Assembly: GCA_027596075.1 (NCBI GenBank)
Contig: JADGJC010000009.1
Coordinates: 186,001-250,000 of the forward strand
From: Rhizophlyctis rosea
Lineage: Eukaryota > Chytridiomycota > Chytridiomycetes > Rhizophlyctidales > Rhizophlyctidaceae
Reading direction: 5' to 3'
DNA length: 64,000 nucleotides
Made by a program: the position numbers and the translations under genes. The notes below the pieces were generated by a model, which saw nothing but the letters and a program-made list of their open reading frames with translations, was not told the origin of the DNA and made no database searches. Shown here one piece after another: positions 36,520 through 49,100 of this stretch. Position 1 is the stretch's first letter. Each line of letters opens with the position of its first letter.

Positions 36520-37155
36520 TTTTCGTTTAGTGCGCGCACGATAATCCCCCTCTTTGCCTTCTATTATCTATTTATCCAACCGTACCTACACCACCACATT
36601 GTGAACTTCGGGTGACTGAACACTCAGAACGTCAAAAATTCAAATTCGTGCTACACTTGGACGCCACAAAAGGGAATCCTGGTCGCCGCAGGCGTTTACG
36701 CTTCCTTTTGGAGGTGGTGGCTCAAATACAAGTCCATCCGGTAGTGTCACATTCATGGTACTCGCCCGGCTAGGCGCGCCTTGTGCCAGTGAAGAGGGTC
36801 ATTGATCGAATTGCAGATAGATGGTGTCATCATTGTCGTGGGGCGTCCTCGAACAGCCCATCTCATCGTGGATTGCTCACTCGCCTGCTCCTCAGCTATC
36901 CCTTCAGATGGGCAGTCAATCAACCTGCGGGTGAAAATGTGTCCAGCTTCTGACTTCAAACACGCAACGATGCAACAGCTTACAGTATTCACTCTACTGG
37001 TACATATCACTGTTCCAAAGCGAAACCGTTCCGAGGTTTGCTTACATTTTGCGCAAAGGTTCCTTGTGCCAAAAAAAGTGGCGAAGTTCCCGATAGGGCC
37101 AAAACGTCAGCAAAGTGGTCGTTGCTGAAAATGAAAATTTTAAATGAAAAATGAG
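36520..37155. other. Intergenic region upstream of the CBM18 gene
   Basis: Promoter region of the minus-strand CBM18 gene up to the tRNA-Thr. No gene seen. Confidence 0.55.
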
Positions 37156-37228
37156 TGCCTTCTATGAGAATCGAACTCATGACCTTCTGCTTACTAGGCA
37201 GACGCTCTGCCAACTGAGCCAAGAAGGC
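37156..37228 (-). tRNA. tRNA-Thr (AGT)
   Basis: A 73-nt cloverleaf on the minus strand. Acceptor stem GCCTTCT pairs with AGAAGGC, discriminator A. The anticodon stem TCTGC/GCAGA closes the loop CTAGTAA, giving anticodon AGT (Thr). The T arm holds GTTCGATTC. No intron. A run of T on the transcribed strand follows immediately (complement of 37147-37151). Confidence 0.95.
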
Positions 37229-38142
37229 GGTTGGATGCGTGAATTTAGATGTACATTATCAATTTCAACACCTGGCGGAGTGGAGATTTTGGAGCGCGCC
37301 GGACAACATTGACGGAGGCGCTAATGTTCATGGAGCGATGACAACAACAGAGGAGAGATGCCAGAACAAAATACAGCATAAGAGTACTTCTTGTGGGGCA
37401 AGATGTTGCATATGTTCACTCGAGTGAGATAAACGGCCAAGAGCACCAATTCTCCATCCTATCGAGTTCCCCCTTCTTGGCTCAGTTGGCAGAGCGTCTG
37501 CCTACTCAGCTGTCATTTTGTATTTCTCACAATCAGTGTGCTTGGAGTGGGAAAGGTTTTAAATGTGTCCATTAACAGGTGAATCTCATTTCGGAAGGCG
37601 ACGTGAGCGGCTCCATCTCTTCCAATTCAATTGAGGAAGCAGACCAACGGTACGCTGGGGAGGTAAACCGGCACAGGCAATCGTCCATTCGGAGCACTTG
37701 AATTGAAATCATATTGGTTGAATGACAGTTCCTGGCAAAATCATCAACGCACATCCGGAATTCGGTATTCCCGACGGCTTGAAAAACGACCAACCATCAC
37801 GAACCATCGTGCGCAGCTTGTGTCACGCTCCATGGCGAAAACTCCGAAAATTGACTCCGATGCGGCAGGTTGAAGCCCACCTCCATCTTCAGCCCCTCGT
37901 GCTGGGCCAAACCGAGAAGGCGTTAGTGGCATTGGCTGATAAGAGTTAGCGTCTCCAAACGGAGACTTGATCGATGGACCCGAGGGAGGAACATTTATGA
38001 GCTTCCCCACCCCCTGACCTCTCTCTGTCTCCTCATCCTTGCTCCAAAACGACCTCTTCGCCGGTTTCGTAAACTGGATCCTCATATAGACGCAAATTAG
38101 ACGTTTCATTCCGTTCCATCGGAGTGCAACACTATAGAAAAT
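37229..38142. other. Intergenic region with the tRNA half
   Basis: Between tRNA-Thr and the Hint gene. Besides the tRNA half nothing is supported; a minus-strand frame at 37744-38313 has no recognisable content. Confidence 0.5.
37472..37504 (+). pseudogene. 5'-half copy of tRNA-Thr, inverted relative to the intact gene
   Basis: 33 bases are identical to the first half of the nearby tRNA-Thr, from the second acceptor base through the D arm to the anticodon loop. Identity stops inside the anticodon loop; no 3' half, T arm or TTCGA follows. It lies on the opposite strand about 240 bp away. Confidence 0.85.
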
Positions 38143-39745
38143 ATGATGCGCAAATTGCTGCTCTTGTGTGCCCTCCTGGTGACCTTGTTGGCTATCCATG
38201 CTGGTTGGTACCAATGCCGGCGTCTTGTTTCTTTGAACGTTGAGACATGGATCTGAATGTTCCAAATCCAATATAGAGGCGGCTAAAGTTGTGAAAGTCA
38301 TCAAAGTCGTCAAAGTTGTGAAGCCCCATCACAAGAAGACTACTACCACTACTTACAAGAAGCCCACCACTACCACGACTATCATTTACAAAAAGCCGAC
38401 CAGCACGAAGACGACGACTACGTACAAAAAGCCCACAACTACCACTACTACCACCACCGTCAAGTACCAGAAGCCAACCACTACAAAGACGCGCACTACT
38501 TATAAGCCAATCACTACCACAACTACTACAACCACCTCCCCTGTTCCCACACCCACCGGGTATGTATTCATCAGACTGCAGACCTGCATACAGCGCCTTG
38601 AGGCGCCCACTTTTGAGTGCTTACGAAACTCACCTCGACATCGACAATCAGGGTCTTCGGAATCTGCGAAGACACTCTCGGCCGATGCACCGTACAAGGG
38701 AACGTTACCGCCCAATGCGGGTCCAATGCCCACTGTGACGCATGGGGTCTATGCGCTTGCGAAAGTGGTTTCCGCGCTTCCATCCTTTCCCAAAACTACC
38801 ATCTTGGAGTTCACACCAACGACAATAGCACCAGTAATACTACGATTTACGTCCCGCCTGGTGTTGCGTGCAGTGTCAATTGCACCTCTGAGACTTGCCC
38901 GGATGTATTGAACACTTGCGACACGAAGCCCGACAATTGCTTCCCCGGCTACGCAGCGTTGCTTATGAAGGGAGCCATGGGCGCCTATGAGGGCTTGTTC
39001 AGGAATGTCAAGGTTGGAGATGTGGTGCAAATTGTCGATAAGAACGGACAGAAGAAGTTCGATGAGGTCGTGTATGTTCTTCGTGCGCCGGTTCAGGACG
39101 TTGTTTACAGCATCTTGGAATATGTCACCGCTGATGGAGAGGTATTCAATTCTTACAGCGCAACTTTCTCCAATGTGATCGACACCAAATGCATACTGAT
39201 CAAACCATCTGCCCTTCTGTAGACAGGCGAGTTCCATCTTACACCTTTCCACATCCTTTCCACTTCAACCACCCGCAGCGCTGCACCTGCTCTTTTGCAA
39301 GCGAAGGAAGTCCTTCCCTACACTTACATCCACCACGCTGCTCACGGTCCCGTCCTCGTGACTGCCAATTCCCAGCGTCTCATCAAAAACGCAGGCGCGT
39401 ACACCGCCATCCCGCGCACCCCGGGAGCGCTGCTAGTTGTTGATGGAATCGTTGCGTCTCCCTGGGCCGTTAACCATGATTTGGTGAGTTCCTTTTCCCA
39501 CCGTCGCATCATGATCCTCATGATTTTGATGATCTATTACTCTTCCCGCAAAGTTTGAATGGACGTTTGGTCCCGTTGCTCGTGGTCTTTACGCCATCCT
39601 TAAACCGATGAACCTCCACACCACGGTTTTGGGCTCTCATTTGTTTGCCGCCATCAACGATGTCATCGGTCCTTCCATTGCACGTGCCGCCAGCAATGTT
39701 CCTCGTGCCGTTGGCGCCCTTGTCATGCCCTTAATGAAGGCTTAA
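38143..39745 (+). CDS. Secreted protein with EGF-like segment and Hedgehog-type Hint domain
   Basis: Exons 38143-38203, 38277-38559, 38652-39141, 39232-39483 and 39554-39745 join in phase to 425 residues. Order: signal peptide (LLLLCALLVTLLAIHA); Val/Lys stretch; about 80 residues of YKKPTTT-type repeats; an EGF-like block (CGSNAHCDAWGLCACESGF, about 138-156); an N-glycosylation-rich spacer; then a Hint domain from Cys211. Hint marks are the starting CFPG, VKVGDVVQIVDKNG, the TxxH motif in FHLTPFHIL (279-287) and VVDGIVASPWAV near 350, a Hedgehog hallmark. A hydrophobic 63-residue tail follows. Hint domains cleave themselves N-terminally of the first Cys through a thioester, in Hedgehog adding cholesterol. 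What this one transfers is unknown. The fourth exon's acceptor was chosen because it gives GEFHLTPFH in frame. Confidence 0.85.
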
Positions 39746-40253
39746 AACATCTTTATTGGCAATTTGCGGATACCTCATGTCAGCAAAAAAGTCTATGAAT
39801 TGATTGATAGAGACTGCGCAGGTACCCATTGTCTTACCAGCCCATAGATGTCAATTAGTTATAGTATTACACAGATCTTTGTTAATGTTCAATATCTAAG
39901 GTGTCTATTTCAGTACATGGGATCTGTGCTGCGCTTGACTGATTGTGACGTTATCGAAGACCTGACGTGCTATCGAAGACCCAGTGCCGAGCGCAGCGGA
40001 TCAACAAATTTGAATTGAAGTGCAGCCTGGCGGCCCCCTCAGGAATTGCAAACGTAAAAAGGTGCTGCAGACGTTGAAGTGGCACACCGGAATATGGAAG
40101 AATGGCATTGTGGCTGGGAGGTCCGCATTTGACAGCACCCTGGAGTTGCATGTTTTGCGCAGGAGAGAATTCGTCGAATCTTTTGATCACAACCGCACCA
40201 CAGTTTCTTGCTGTAATCTTCCAAAAGTCTTAACGTCGTCTTACTGTAAAAGC
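39746..40253. other. Convergent intergenic region
   Basis: Lies between the 3' ends of the Hint and HSP70 genes. No gene seen. Confidence 0.6.
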
Positions 40254-42368
40254 CTACAATTCATCATGCTTGATCCCCATCTCGTTCATCACCCCCTGAT
40301 CTGCATTCCCATCTATCACTATACCAACTGGCGAACCGTCCCCTAGCGCATACATGAATCCCTCCACCCGTTCATTTGCTCTCATTAGTTCCCAATCCTC
40401 CTCATCTACCTCCCAAAATTCTTCCGCATCCCTGATCCCTTTCTCAATTCCCTCCGGACCCAGATTGTCAAGGTGTTCATCATATCCAAACTCCACAAAC
40501 TGACTGCGGCCGCTTCCCAAGTCAGTGGCGGACACTTTAAGGTTCACTCCGTAAGGGCGAAAGTCAAACGTGACTTCGATCCGTGGAGCTTCTGCCGGCG
40601 CAGGCTTGATCCCCGTTAATTCCAAAGTGCGGATCAAACGATTGTACTTTGCCCAAGGCCGTTCCCCTTCATAAATCTCTATCAGCACAGAAGTCTGGTT
40701 GTCCTTGGCGGTGGTGAATGTGCGGGTGCGCAGGAAGTTCATGGAATTGCGGGAGACGACTTTCGCCATCAGGCCATTGGACGTTTTTATGCCCAGTGAT
40801 AGTGCCGTGATCCATCCAAGGCAGGGCTCAACACGGTGGTCTCCTGTGAGTATGGCAGCTTGGATGGCGGCACCAGTCACTACCGCAAGTTCTGGGTGAA
40901 TTCCTTCAGAGACAGGAGGTACATTGCCGTCAAAATAGTCTTCCAAAAGGTGTGTAACTAGCGAGATGTAAGGTGGGTGGCCTATGATGACGGTATGGTT
41001 GAGTTCCGATTTGGACATTTGGGCGAGGAGCAGGGATTGGTCTATAACTTTTGTGATGTTGGCGAGGTAGTCGGCGGTAAGGGTGTTGAAAGTTTCACGG
41101 GATAAAGTTTGCGATAGGGAGTGGTTGTTGTGGAACCATGGTATGCGGAGTTGCGCGGATGTACTGGATTTGTTGGAGTTGAGGGTTATGACAGCCTGCT
41201 CCACTGCCATGTTCAGTTTCTGCATCGCCAGATTATCGTGAGTGGGATGGAGAGATGTTTCGTTACGGTACAGTTGAACAAAATGGTTGACGAACGTATC
41301 GATGATGTCTTTGTCTCCTGCATGTAACAAAAAGCGGTCAGAGAAGATCAAGCACCGGATAGGGGAACAACATCAGCGTTCCCGGCCTCAAGACTTAAAT
41401 AAACTATTTTGCAGCACTCACCAAAACTTGCATCACTCCCACTTCCAAGGATTTCGAAAACCCCATCGTCAACAATCAACACCGTTGCATCTAGTGTGGT
41501 CCCGCCCAAGTCAACGACAAGGATATTTGGTTCACATTGCTTGTGGAGTTGGTAGGCAATTGATGCCGCCGTCGGTTCGTTGATTATCCTTTCGACCTTA
41601 AAGCCTGCGGACGTGCCGGCATCCTTCATTGCCTGGCGCTGGGCGTCGTTAAAGTCGGCCGGTACCGTGAGTACTGTGTGGGTATGGAGCGATTGCTAGT
41701 CAGTCCCCCTTGCTAATGTAGCACCCACCGGGTCGCTGTGACTTTGATGAAATTGGCATACCTGCATGCTTAATCTCCTTCTTCATAACCCCCTCCGCCA
41801 ACACCTTCAGTTTCGTCAGTACAACCGTCGCAAGTAGCTGCGGTGAAAATATCTTCTCTTCCCCATGGACAGAGATAGCAACATACGCCATGCCCCGTTC
41901 TCCCTCAACGATTCGGAAGGGTACGCGTTTCATATGCTCCTGCACAACCGTATCGTCGAAACGCCGCGCAAGCAGGTGCTTGATGCCGTAAATTGCGTTT
42001 TGCGGGTTGGTAAGGGAGTAGAGCTCTGCTTCATGTCCAACGAGGATGGTACCATTGTTGGTGATGGCGACGTAGGAAGGGATGTTCGCGATGTACGTGA
42101 CTGTGTCGTTTTGGGAGATGGCCACGAGGCTATTTGGGAGGCACACAGGATTCAGAGTTTTAGTTCATTGTACATCTGCACTATCGGGGTCTGGCCTTGG
42201 ACAGGCCCCTTCTCACCTTTGAACGCTCCCAAAGTCGATGCCGATGACAGGGCCATCATCAGCAACATAGGTCGCATTCACGGATGTGAACGACACTGTA
42301 AGGAGCATGATAAAGAGCCATAACCATCGTCGTGCTGCTGCGCACGTCCGGGATTGGTGTCGGGCCAT
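40254..42368 (-). CDS. Divergent ER HSP70 (BiP-like) with shortened lid and HDEL tail
   Basis: Exons 42368-42217, 42129-41762, 41673-41422 and 41317-40254 join in phase to 611 residues. A signal peptide ([18 protein letters not shown]) and the C-terminal KHDEL place it in the ER lumen. BiP-like blocks include [61 protein letters not shown] and LTGIKPAP. The first phosphate loop reads [11 protein letters not shown] instead of GIDLGTTYSCV, the second DLGGTTLD instead of DLGGGTFD, and the adenosine motif [11 protein letters not shown] instead of the LVGGSTRIPKV type. The catalytic-equivalent Lys, Glu and Asp positions are kept. The lid is about 80 residues, roughly half the usual length. Probably a specialised paralogue rather than the main BiP. 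Confidence 0.88.
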
Positions 42369-43136
42369 AGATGATGGTGGAAATCTAAAAGGTGAACCGG
42401 ATGTTTCCGACAAGGAGTGCAGTCTTTTGGATGTGTACCGACGCTTGTCCTCCCTCTCGAGGGGGGATTTGTTTTGATGCGTGAGGGAGGAAAGTGGGGA
42501 GCGAGGCTTGCATATTTCATGTATCATCCGTTTGCGCAGTTTCTCACCCAAGTTTGACACGCAGGTCGAGCATCTCGCCCGGGCCCCGAGGCCTCATTCC
42601 ATTGGCTCACGACTCGCATTACGTAAGCAACAACCACTCCTGCAGGCTCCTTGTGCGGTTCAACATCACCCCAGCAACCAAACCAAAATACAATACATAC
42701 ACACAAAAACAGCAAAAGGGCCAGAACCCCGACCCCTCGCATGGCCTAAGATTGAACAAAAATAAACTTCCCCGCCAAAGCGTCCATCACAACACGAGAA
42801 CGCCCCACCAACCCCCCACCCCACAAAGCAATAAAAGCTACAAACAGAAAAAATAAGACACACAAAAAGAGCAGGAACAAAACACTAACAACAAAAACTA
42901 ATACTACAATAAATACATATGCTCAAAAAACTAAGCGACACAAAAATATATCTGCACTAGATAATATGAAAAAGTGGTAGACTAAAACATAACCGCTATA
43001 TACAGAAAAAGAGGAAAAAATGGCTATGGATAGGTGATTTGCGTAATCAAAAACCTGAAGAGATGAAAATGTCCGATAGGAGTATCGGCCATGAAGGGTA
43101 TGTATCACCAAAATATAGTGCAAGTCTCAAGCTGCT
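42369..43136. other. Intergenic region between HSP70 and MAPKKK
   Basis: HSP70 promoter on the left; the A/C-rich tract 42660-43020 is T/G-rich on the transcribed strand and probably the 3' region of the MAPKKK gene. No gene seen. Confidence 0.55.
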
Positions 43137-46100
43137 TCAAGCAACGGCGTCGGATTCCGCGCCAGATTCGTCTCCTACGAAGAATTTGGCTCCTGTCGGT
43201 GCGTCTTTTGATAGAAAAGGGTCTGATGCTGTTTGTGCCAGACCGACGACAGAAGCACCGGGATCTTCCATTACTTTCTGATCCCCATCCTCACCAACCT
43301 CCACCTCATCACCCGCCTCCCCATCCGCAAACGTCCCAACAACCGTCTCCCCTATCATCTCCGTCAACACACTCCCCGTCCCAGGTCCCACAACCGTATC
43401 CCCCGTCAAAGGCGTCAACTCCCCCTGCGTCCCCCGTGGCGTCCTCCCTCCATCCCCACCCCCATCATCCCCACCCTCACTCCCAAAATCACTCCCCGTC
43501 CCCGTCCCCGTCCCCTCCTCCCCATCATCACCTCCCAACCGCGTCTCAGACCTCAACCCACTCTTCCTAACACTCTTCGTCTTAAACCCCAACGTAAACC
43601 CATCCATCATCTTCGCACTCGCGACTCGCGCAATAACCATGGCACCACTACCCCTCCTACTGTTCCTTCCGTTCCCACCACCACCACCAGTAGTAGGCGT
43701 ACTAGATCCAGAATTCAACATCGTCCCCTCATCCCCAACAGTAGATGAATACGTCATCCCCCCAGCAATACCAGTCCCACCACCACCACCAGCATCCGTC
43801 CCAATCCAACTATCCCCGATATCCAACTCGTCGTCGTTGTCCTCCTCTTCTTCGCGCCGCAACCGTTCAAGAGCGCGTTCTTTACAGGCTTTGAAGTCGA
43901 ATTCGGCGGGGTCGATGTCTGCGAAGGGGTCCGTGAGGAGTGCAGTGGCTGTGGGGCGTTCGTCTGGGTCGCTGTTTTGAGGAGCTCATCAGCAAAAATC
44001 GAATTGAGGCGCACTTGAATTTCCACAAAAAAAAAAAGGACACGAAGACAACCCCACTCCCCCCCCCCCCCCCCCCCCCACGACCAGATGATCAAAACCA
44101 CCGGAGGGAAGAACGAGACCCACACCCACCACCGCCCCCCCCCCCCCACCCGCACACCCAGCGCCCGGCCNNNNNNNNNNCTTCTTGAACTATGCTAATG
44201 GGGGGCACTTTATTTTCATCAAACAAAAAACCGACACCTTGACAACCCCCAAACCCCCCCCCCCCCCCCCAAAAAAAAAAAAAAAACCACTCACATAGTA
44301 AAACACTTCCCAACAAACGCCCGCCCCTCCTCACCAACCCCATCCGGAACATCCGGCCGATTCTCCCTCCCCAACCGCCACATAGTCTGCAACTCATCCA
44401 ACTTCTGCCACGGATGCCCGCCCGTAAACATCTCCAGTACAACACATCCCAGTGACCATATATCCACTTTAGCGGAATAGCCTTTGGCTTTGATCACTTC
44501 GGGTGCCATCCAGTAGACCGAGCCTTGGATCGACATCCGGGAGTTGTAGCGGTAGGCCATTTTGTATTCTGTTTGGTGGGGGTTAGGAGTTGGTATGGAG
44601 AGTGGCATGAGAGCGGGGTGGGTGTGAGGGGTGTGGAAGGGCAGCACTTACCGTTCTTTTTGGAAATACCAAAATCGGAAATCTTCGCAACGCCATTTTC
44701 GTCAAGCAAGACTGTGAAAACAAAAGCTTGTATCAGTCACTGCGTGAACAACCCCCAACCCCCCAAAACCACAAACAGAAAAAAAACACTCACTATTCCC
44801 CCCCTTAATATCCCTATGAATAATACTCCTCTCATGCAAATACTCCAACCCACTCAAAACCTGACACGTAACACTCCTCACAAGCCCCTCCTCAAACTTT
44901 CCCATCCGCGCAATACTACTCGCAACTGACCCACCACTAACATACTCTAAGAAAACATTAATCATATTCCCCTGGACGTCATACCCCAAATACCGGACGA
45001 TGTTCTCGTGGTTTAGGTCTTTGAGGAGTGTGATTTCGCGGTGGAGGGCGTCGACCATGCGTTTACGGAGGGCGTGGATGCCACCCGCGGCGTGGGCTTT
45101 CGGTGGGAGGGAGTTGGGGGATGCGAGTTCGACTTGTTTTACGGCCATGATTTCGCCGGTTGTGACGTTGACGCCGTAGTAGACTCGGCCGAAGGAGCCG
45201 CTGCCTATCAAGTCGCCCTTAATCCAATCTACTGGGCGGGGGGTGTCTGGTGCGTTCGTGAATGCTCGTGTTAGGGTCGGTCGACGCGGGAGGGAACCGA
45301 GGGATATGGAGCCGGAAGGTGAGTCGGGTATGTTGGATGTGAAACTGGCGATCGACGCGACGTCCGAGAGGGATTTCGACGCGCCTTCGGGGAGGGAATC
45401 CCGCGACGTGGTTTCGGTTGAGAACCGGTGGAAGGAGGTTTGGGATGTCGAGGTGCGGAGGATTTCTTGGCTTATTCGCATGCGGAGGGATGTGCGGCGT
45501 GGGCCAGTGCGCGTGCTTTGGAGGGATTCGGTGCTGGGGCGGAGGCGAACGGAGCGGCGGGAGGAGCTGTCTTTTGGTGGGGAGGAGCCGGGGAGGCGGG
45601 TTTCGGATGTGCTTGTTGTGGCTGATTTGGATTTTGAACCTAACGAATCCATCGACGCAGCCATCTCCTTCAAATCATCCACCGTAACATCTCGGCCCCT
45701 AACAGACTCTAAATCCCCCTCCGACCGCCTCCGTCTCAGACTCTCAACAAACTCCTCCTTGAAAATAATACTTTCCGGCCTCGGCCTAATCGCATCCCTC
45801 CTAACCCCACCCCCACCCTCCTCCCTCCCCAAACTCTTCCTCCTCAAACTCCCACTCTTCTCCAACTCCCCATCCGACCCCCCACCACCCACCTGCACCC
45901 CGCCAAAAACCGGCACAGGAGCCCACTCGGCATCCCGTCCCGTAACAACACTCCCCTCCTCATCAATACTCGCAATTCGGTCCCTCCACTCTTCCCTAAC
46001 GCTCTTTGAAACACTCATAGACCCGGACGTCCCATCGATCGTCACCGCCCGTGACGCTCGTGGCCTCATACCTCCACCACCAGGCTCCAACCGACTCAAC

Positions 46101-49100
46101 CTCCTTCCAAAACTCGTATTCGTCCCACCCACCCCAGACGCCTTATGCTGACTCAACCGTTTAACAAGTATATTCTCCTCAACCATCTGCTTAACACTCC
46201 GATGCCTCATCCTCCTCCCCGACACACTCCCAACACTGCCCACGACAAAACCCCCATCTCCACTTCCCATCCCCCCTCCTCCTCCTCCATCAAAATCACT
46301 AGAGGCAAACTCTTCCATCTCCTCCGCGTGTTCCTCAATAACTTCTACATCGACGTGCTGGATACCAGGGAAGAACCGCTCCAAATTGTCGCAGATCATT
46401 TCGCTAGGTGGTCGTTCCCCAAAGAAGCGTTCCAGTTTTTTCTGCGTTGGGACGCGGGGTACCACGGGTGGTAACGGTGCGCTGGATGATAGAGATGGAG
46501 TGCGTTCTCTGGCTTGCATCGTCGGAATCGGCAATACAAGCGTCGTAGCATCACTCAAAACACTCTCCGGCTTAACTCCATCCAACGGCGTAGGAGGCGG
46601 CGGATCAATCCGTTTCCTCCTTTGCGGTGGAGGAAGTTTCAACTTCGGCACCGCATCCTTCTTCTCTTCCTTCTCACTATCCGATACCAAACTGCTGTTG
46701 CTACCGGAAAAGAACGACCGTAACCGTCGTAAACTCGCCTGGTGCTTCATTTTCTTTCGACCGCCTAAATCTAGCTCGCCCATAACGGCGCTGGTCGGTG
46801 TCCGCTCCGTGGGTGAGGAGTTGCCGCTGGGGGGTGTCAGTTGGGCTTCTGAAGGCACGATTTCGGTGCCGAAATCGAACCAAGGTAGTTTTTTAAGTAC
46901 TAGGTGGGCTTTTAAGTGGCTGTTGGGTGATTTGCAGATTTCCAATAATTGCTCGTTGCTCAAGTGGTGTTCTGCGCGGAAAACGACGGGGAGGGTTAGT
47001 CACACAATCCGTAGGTCACAATCGATAGATGAAGGTACAGAAAGTCCACGAAAACCCCACACACCACCCACCCTCAACCAACACCCGAACCAAAACCGCA
47101 ACCCACCCGTATCCAAAACCCCCATAAAATCCAACCCATACAACCCATACATCTGCTTCTCCTCGTCCCCCCTTATCCCAAACTTTTTCAAAATCTTCTC
47201 CCGGATTGACTGCGCGTCGGGCAATTTGCCCACATCGATAATGTGGGATTGGTTGTCGGTGCCGAAGACTTTGATGCAGCGCTGTGTGCGGGAGGGGGAT
47301 GGGTTAGAGTGGGTGGAAGATGTGAGTGTTGGGAGAGTAGAGTTTGTTTGGGGTGCTTACCTCTCGAATGGCGGAGTAATCCATCATGGTGTCCTGTAAC
47401 ATTGAAAGGCAAAAAAGAGAGTTCAGCGCGAAATCCACATTGCACATAATTCGACATCATCTCACCTTCGGACTACCTTCCTTCGTAGCAGATACAGGCG
47501 TCTGACCCCACGAGCTAGCCGGATACCCACTCAAAGGCGACAACCCCGGCGACGCAGGAGTAGAACCCGACGAAGTAGTCGGACTGGCCGGTGGGGAATG
47601 CACCGTGGGACTCCGATTCCTCGAAGAAACACTATGACTCCTATACAACCCTCCTATCTCCGCCTTAATTTCGCTACCCCACCCCGACCACCCTCCGCCT
47701 GGAGCAGTCGAGCTCACAGGACTGATGTTAGGGGAAACCTTCTCGTTCGTGCTGGCGCTTCGGGCGCGGCCGGTGAAGGCTGTCCATGCGGTGGTGGGTG
47801 CGGTTGGGGAGGACGGGCTTAGGTTTGGTGGTGTTCGACTGCTGGGTGGAGCGAGGTTGGCGTTTGATATTGAATCGCTATTTGTGATGACGGCGAGACT
47901 GGGTCGTCGGAGCGGCATGGAGGGTTGCCGGGGTGTTGGTCGGAAGGGTATTTCTACACCTGAGGAGACGGATGGTCGACGTTCTTCGACTGCTGACCCT
48001 GGTTGTGACGTGACAGACGGCCTGCGTTGCTGGTCGCCAGAATTAGATACAATTGAAGATGAACGCGGACCGTAGGATAGGGTTGAAAAAGATGGTGTGG
48101 GAGATGTGGCTGAAGCTGGTGATGGTTGCGGGTATTGTCTGTAATATGGAGTCGGTGCGGCTTCATCGCTGTCCAGCAGCGAATCAACCCGTACTGGGTA
48201 GGCGGCATCTGATCCAGGTGGTGGCGCGTTCACAGGAAAGCCTGCTGTTGCGCTTTGAGAACGCTTCACACCACCCGCTCCCAACCCACGCAGTGCATCC
48301 CCGATTTGATGCATGCCCCGTTGCAGAGCCCCAACTCCACTGGAATCCGCGTCAACGGTTGGAGTCTTCGATCCAGAACGCAAGGACGCAAAGAGATTCC
48401 GGATCCCGTGCGTGCTATGGCCACTGCTCGACTGGCTCATCAATGAGTCGTTTCGTTTTGTATAGTGGGCCGGGTCGGTCGTACTCGATCGTGACCGTGA
48501 GTGCGATGTTGTGTACGTGCTGGCGGCAGAGTACTGCGATGCTTTTCTATGTACGTCCTGATCATTGCATAAGATGTTGATTAGCATTTTGCCATATTTT
48601 CATGTCTCCCGCCAGATTATGGATGAAGTTGCCAGACGTCAAGCAACCCAATTCCCTCGTGCCCGGGCGGGCGGGCCAGCGCGCCCGGGGGCCGGGCCCG
48701 TGCCAGAGCGGCGCCGGAGGCGCGCCGCACCTCCCCATCCCACCTCCCCACCTCAACACGCGCCCATCCGCCCCTTCCCCCAACCCACAACAAACCACAC
48801 AAACATCACCAACCAAGCAAAAACACACCCACCTTATCCTCACCCACGCTCCCGGCACTCCCACTCCGACTCCTTGCGCCCGTACTGCCCAAAATCGGCG
48901 TGGTATTTCCCAAAATCATGTCGATATCGGACTGTGGTATTCTTGATCGATCTATGTCTGGATATGCAGATTGAGGAGCCGGCTCCGTGTGGTTTCTGTT
49001 CCGCGTGCGCGATATTGTTGATGCTGTGAAGTCTGTGTGGTGTGTGTGTGTGTGCGTTTTAGTGGTGCAGTTACTTTACAGTGCCTACCAATGCCCTTCA

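Noticed and set aside
37472..37560. Possible second, intron-containing tRNA
   Set aside because: No 3' half, T arm or TTCGA sequence follows within a sensible distance.
45243..46151. A 302-codon plus-strand frame inside the MAPKKK exon
   Set aside because: Shadow of the Ser/Arg-rich minus-strand exon, which connects in phase to the kinase domain.
46386..47399. A 337-codon plus-strand frame
   Set aside because: Antisense to MAPKKK exons 4-6 and spans their introns; no domain.
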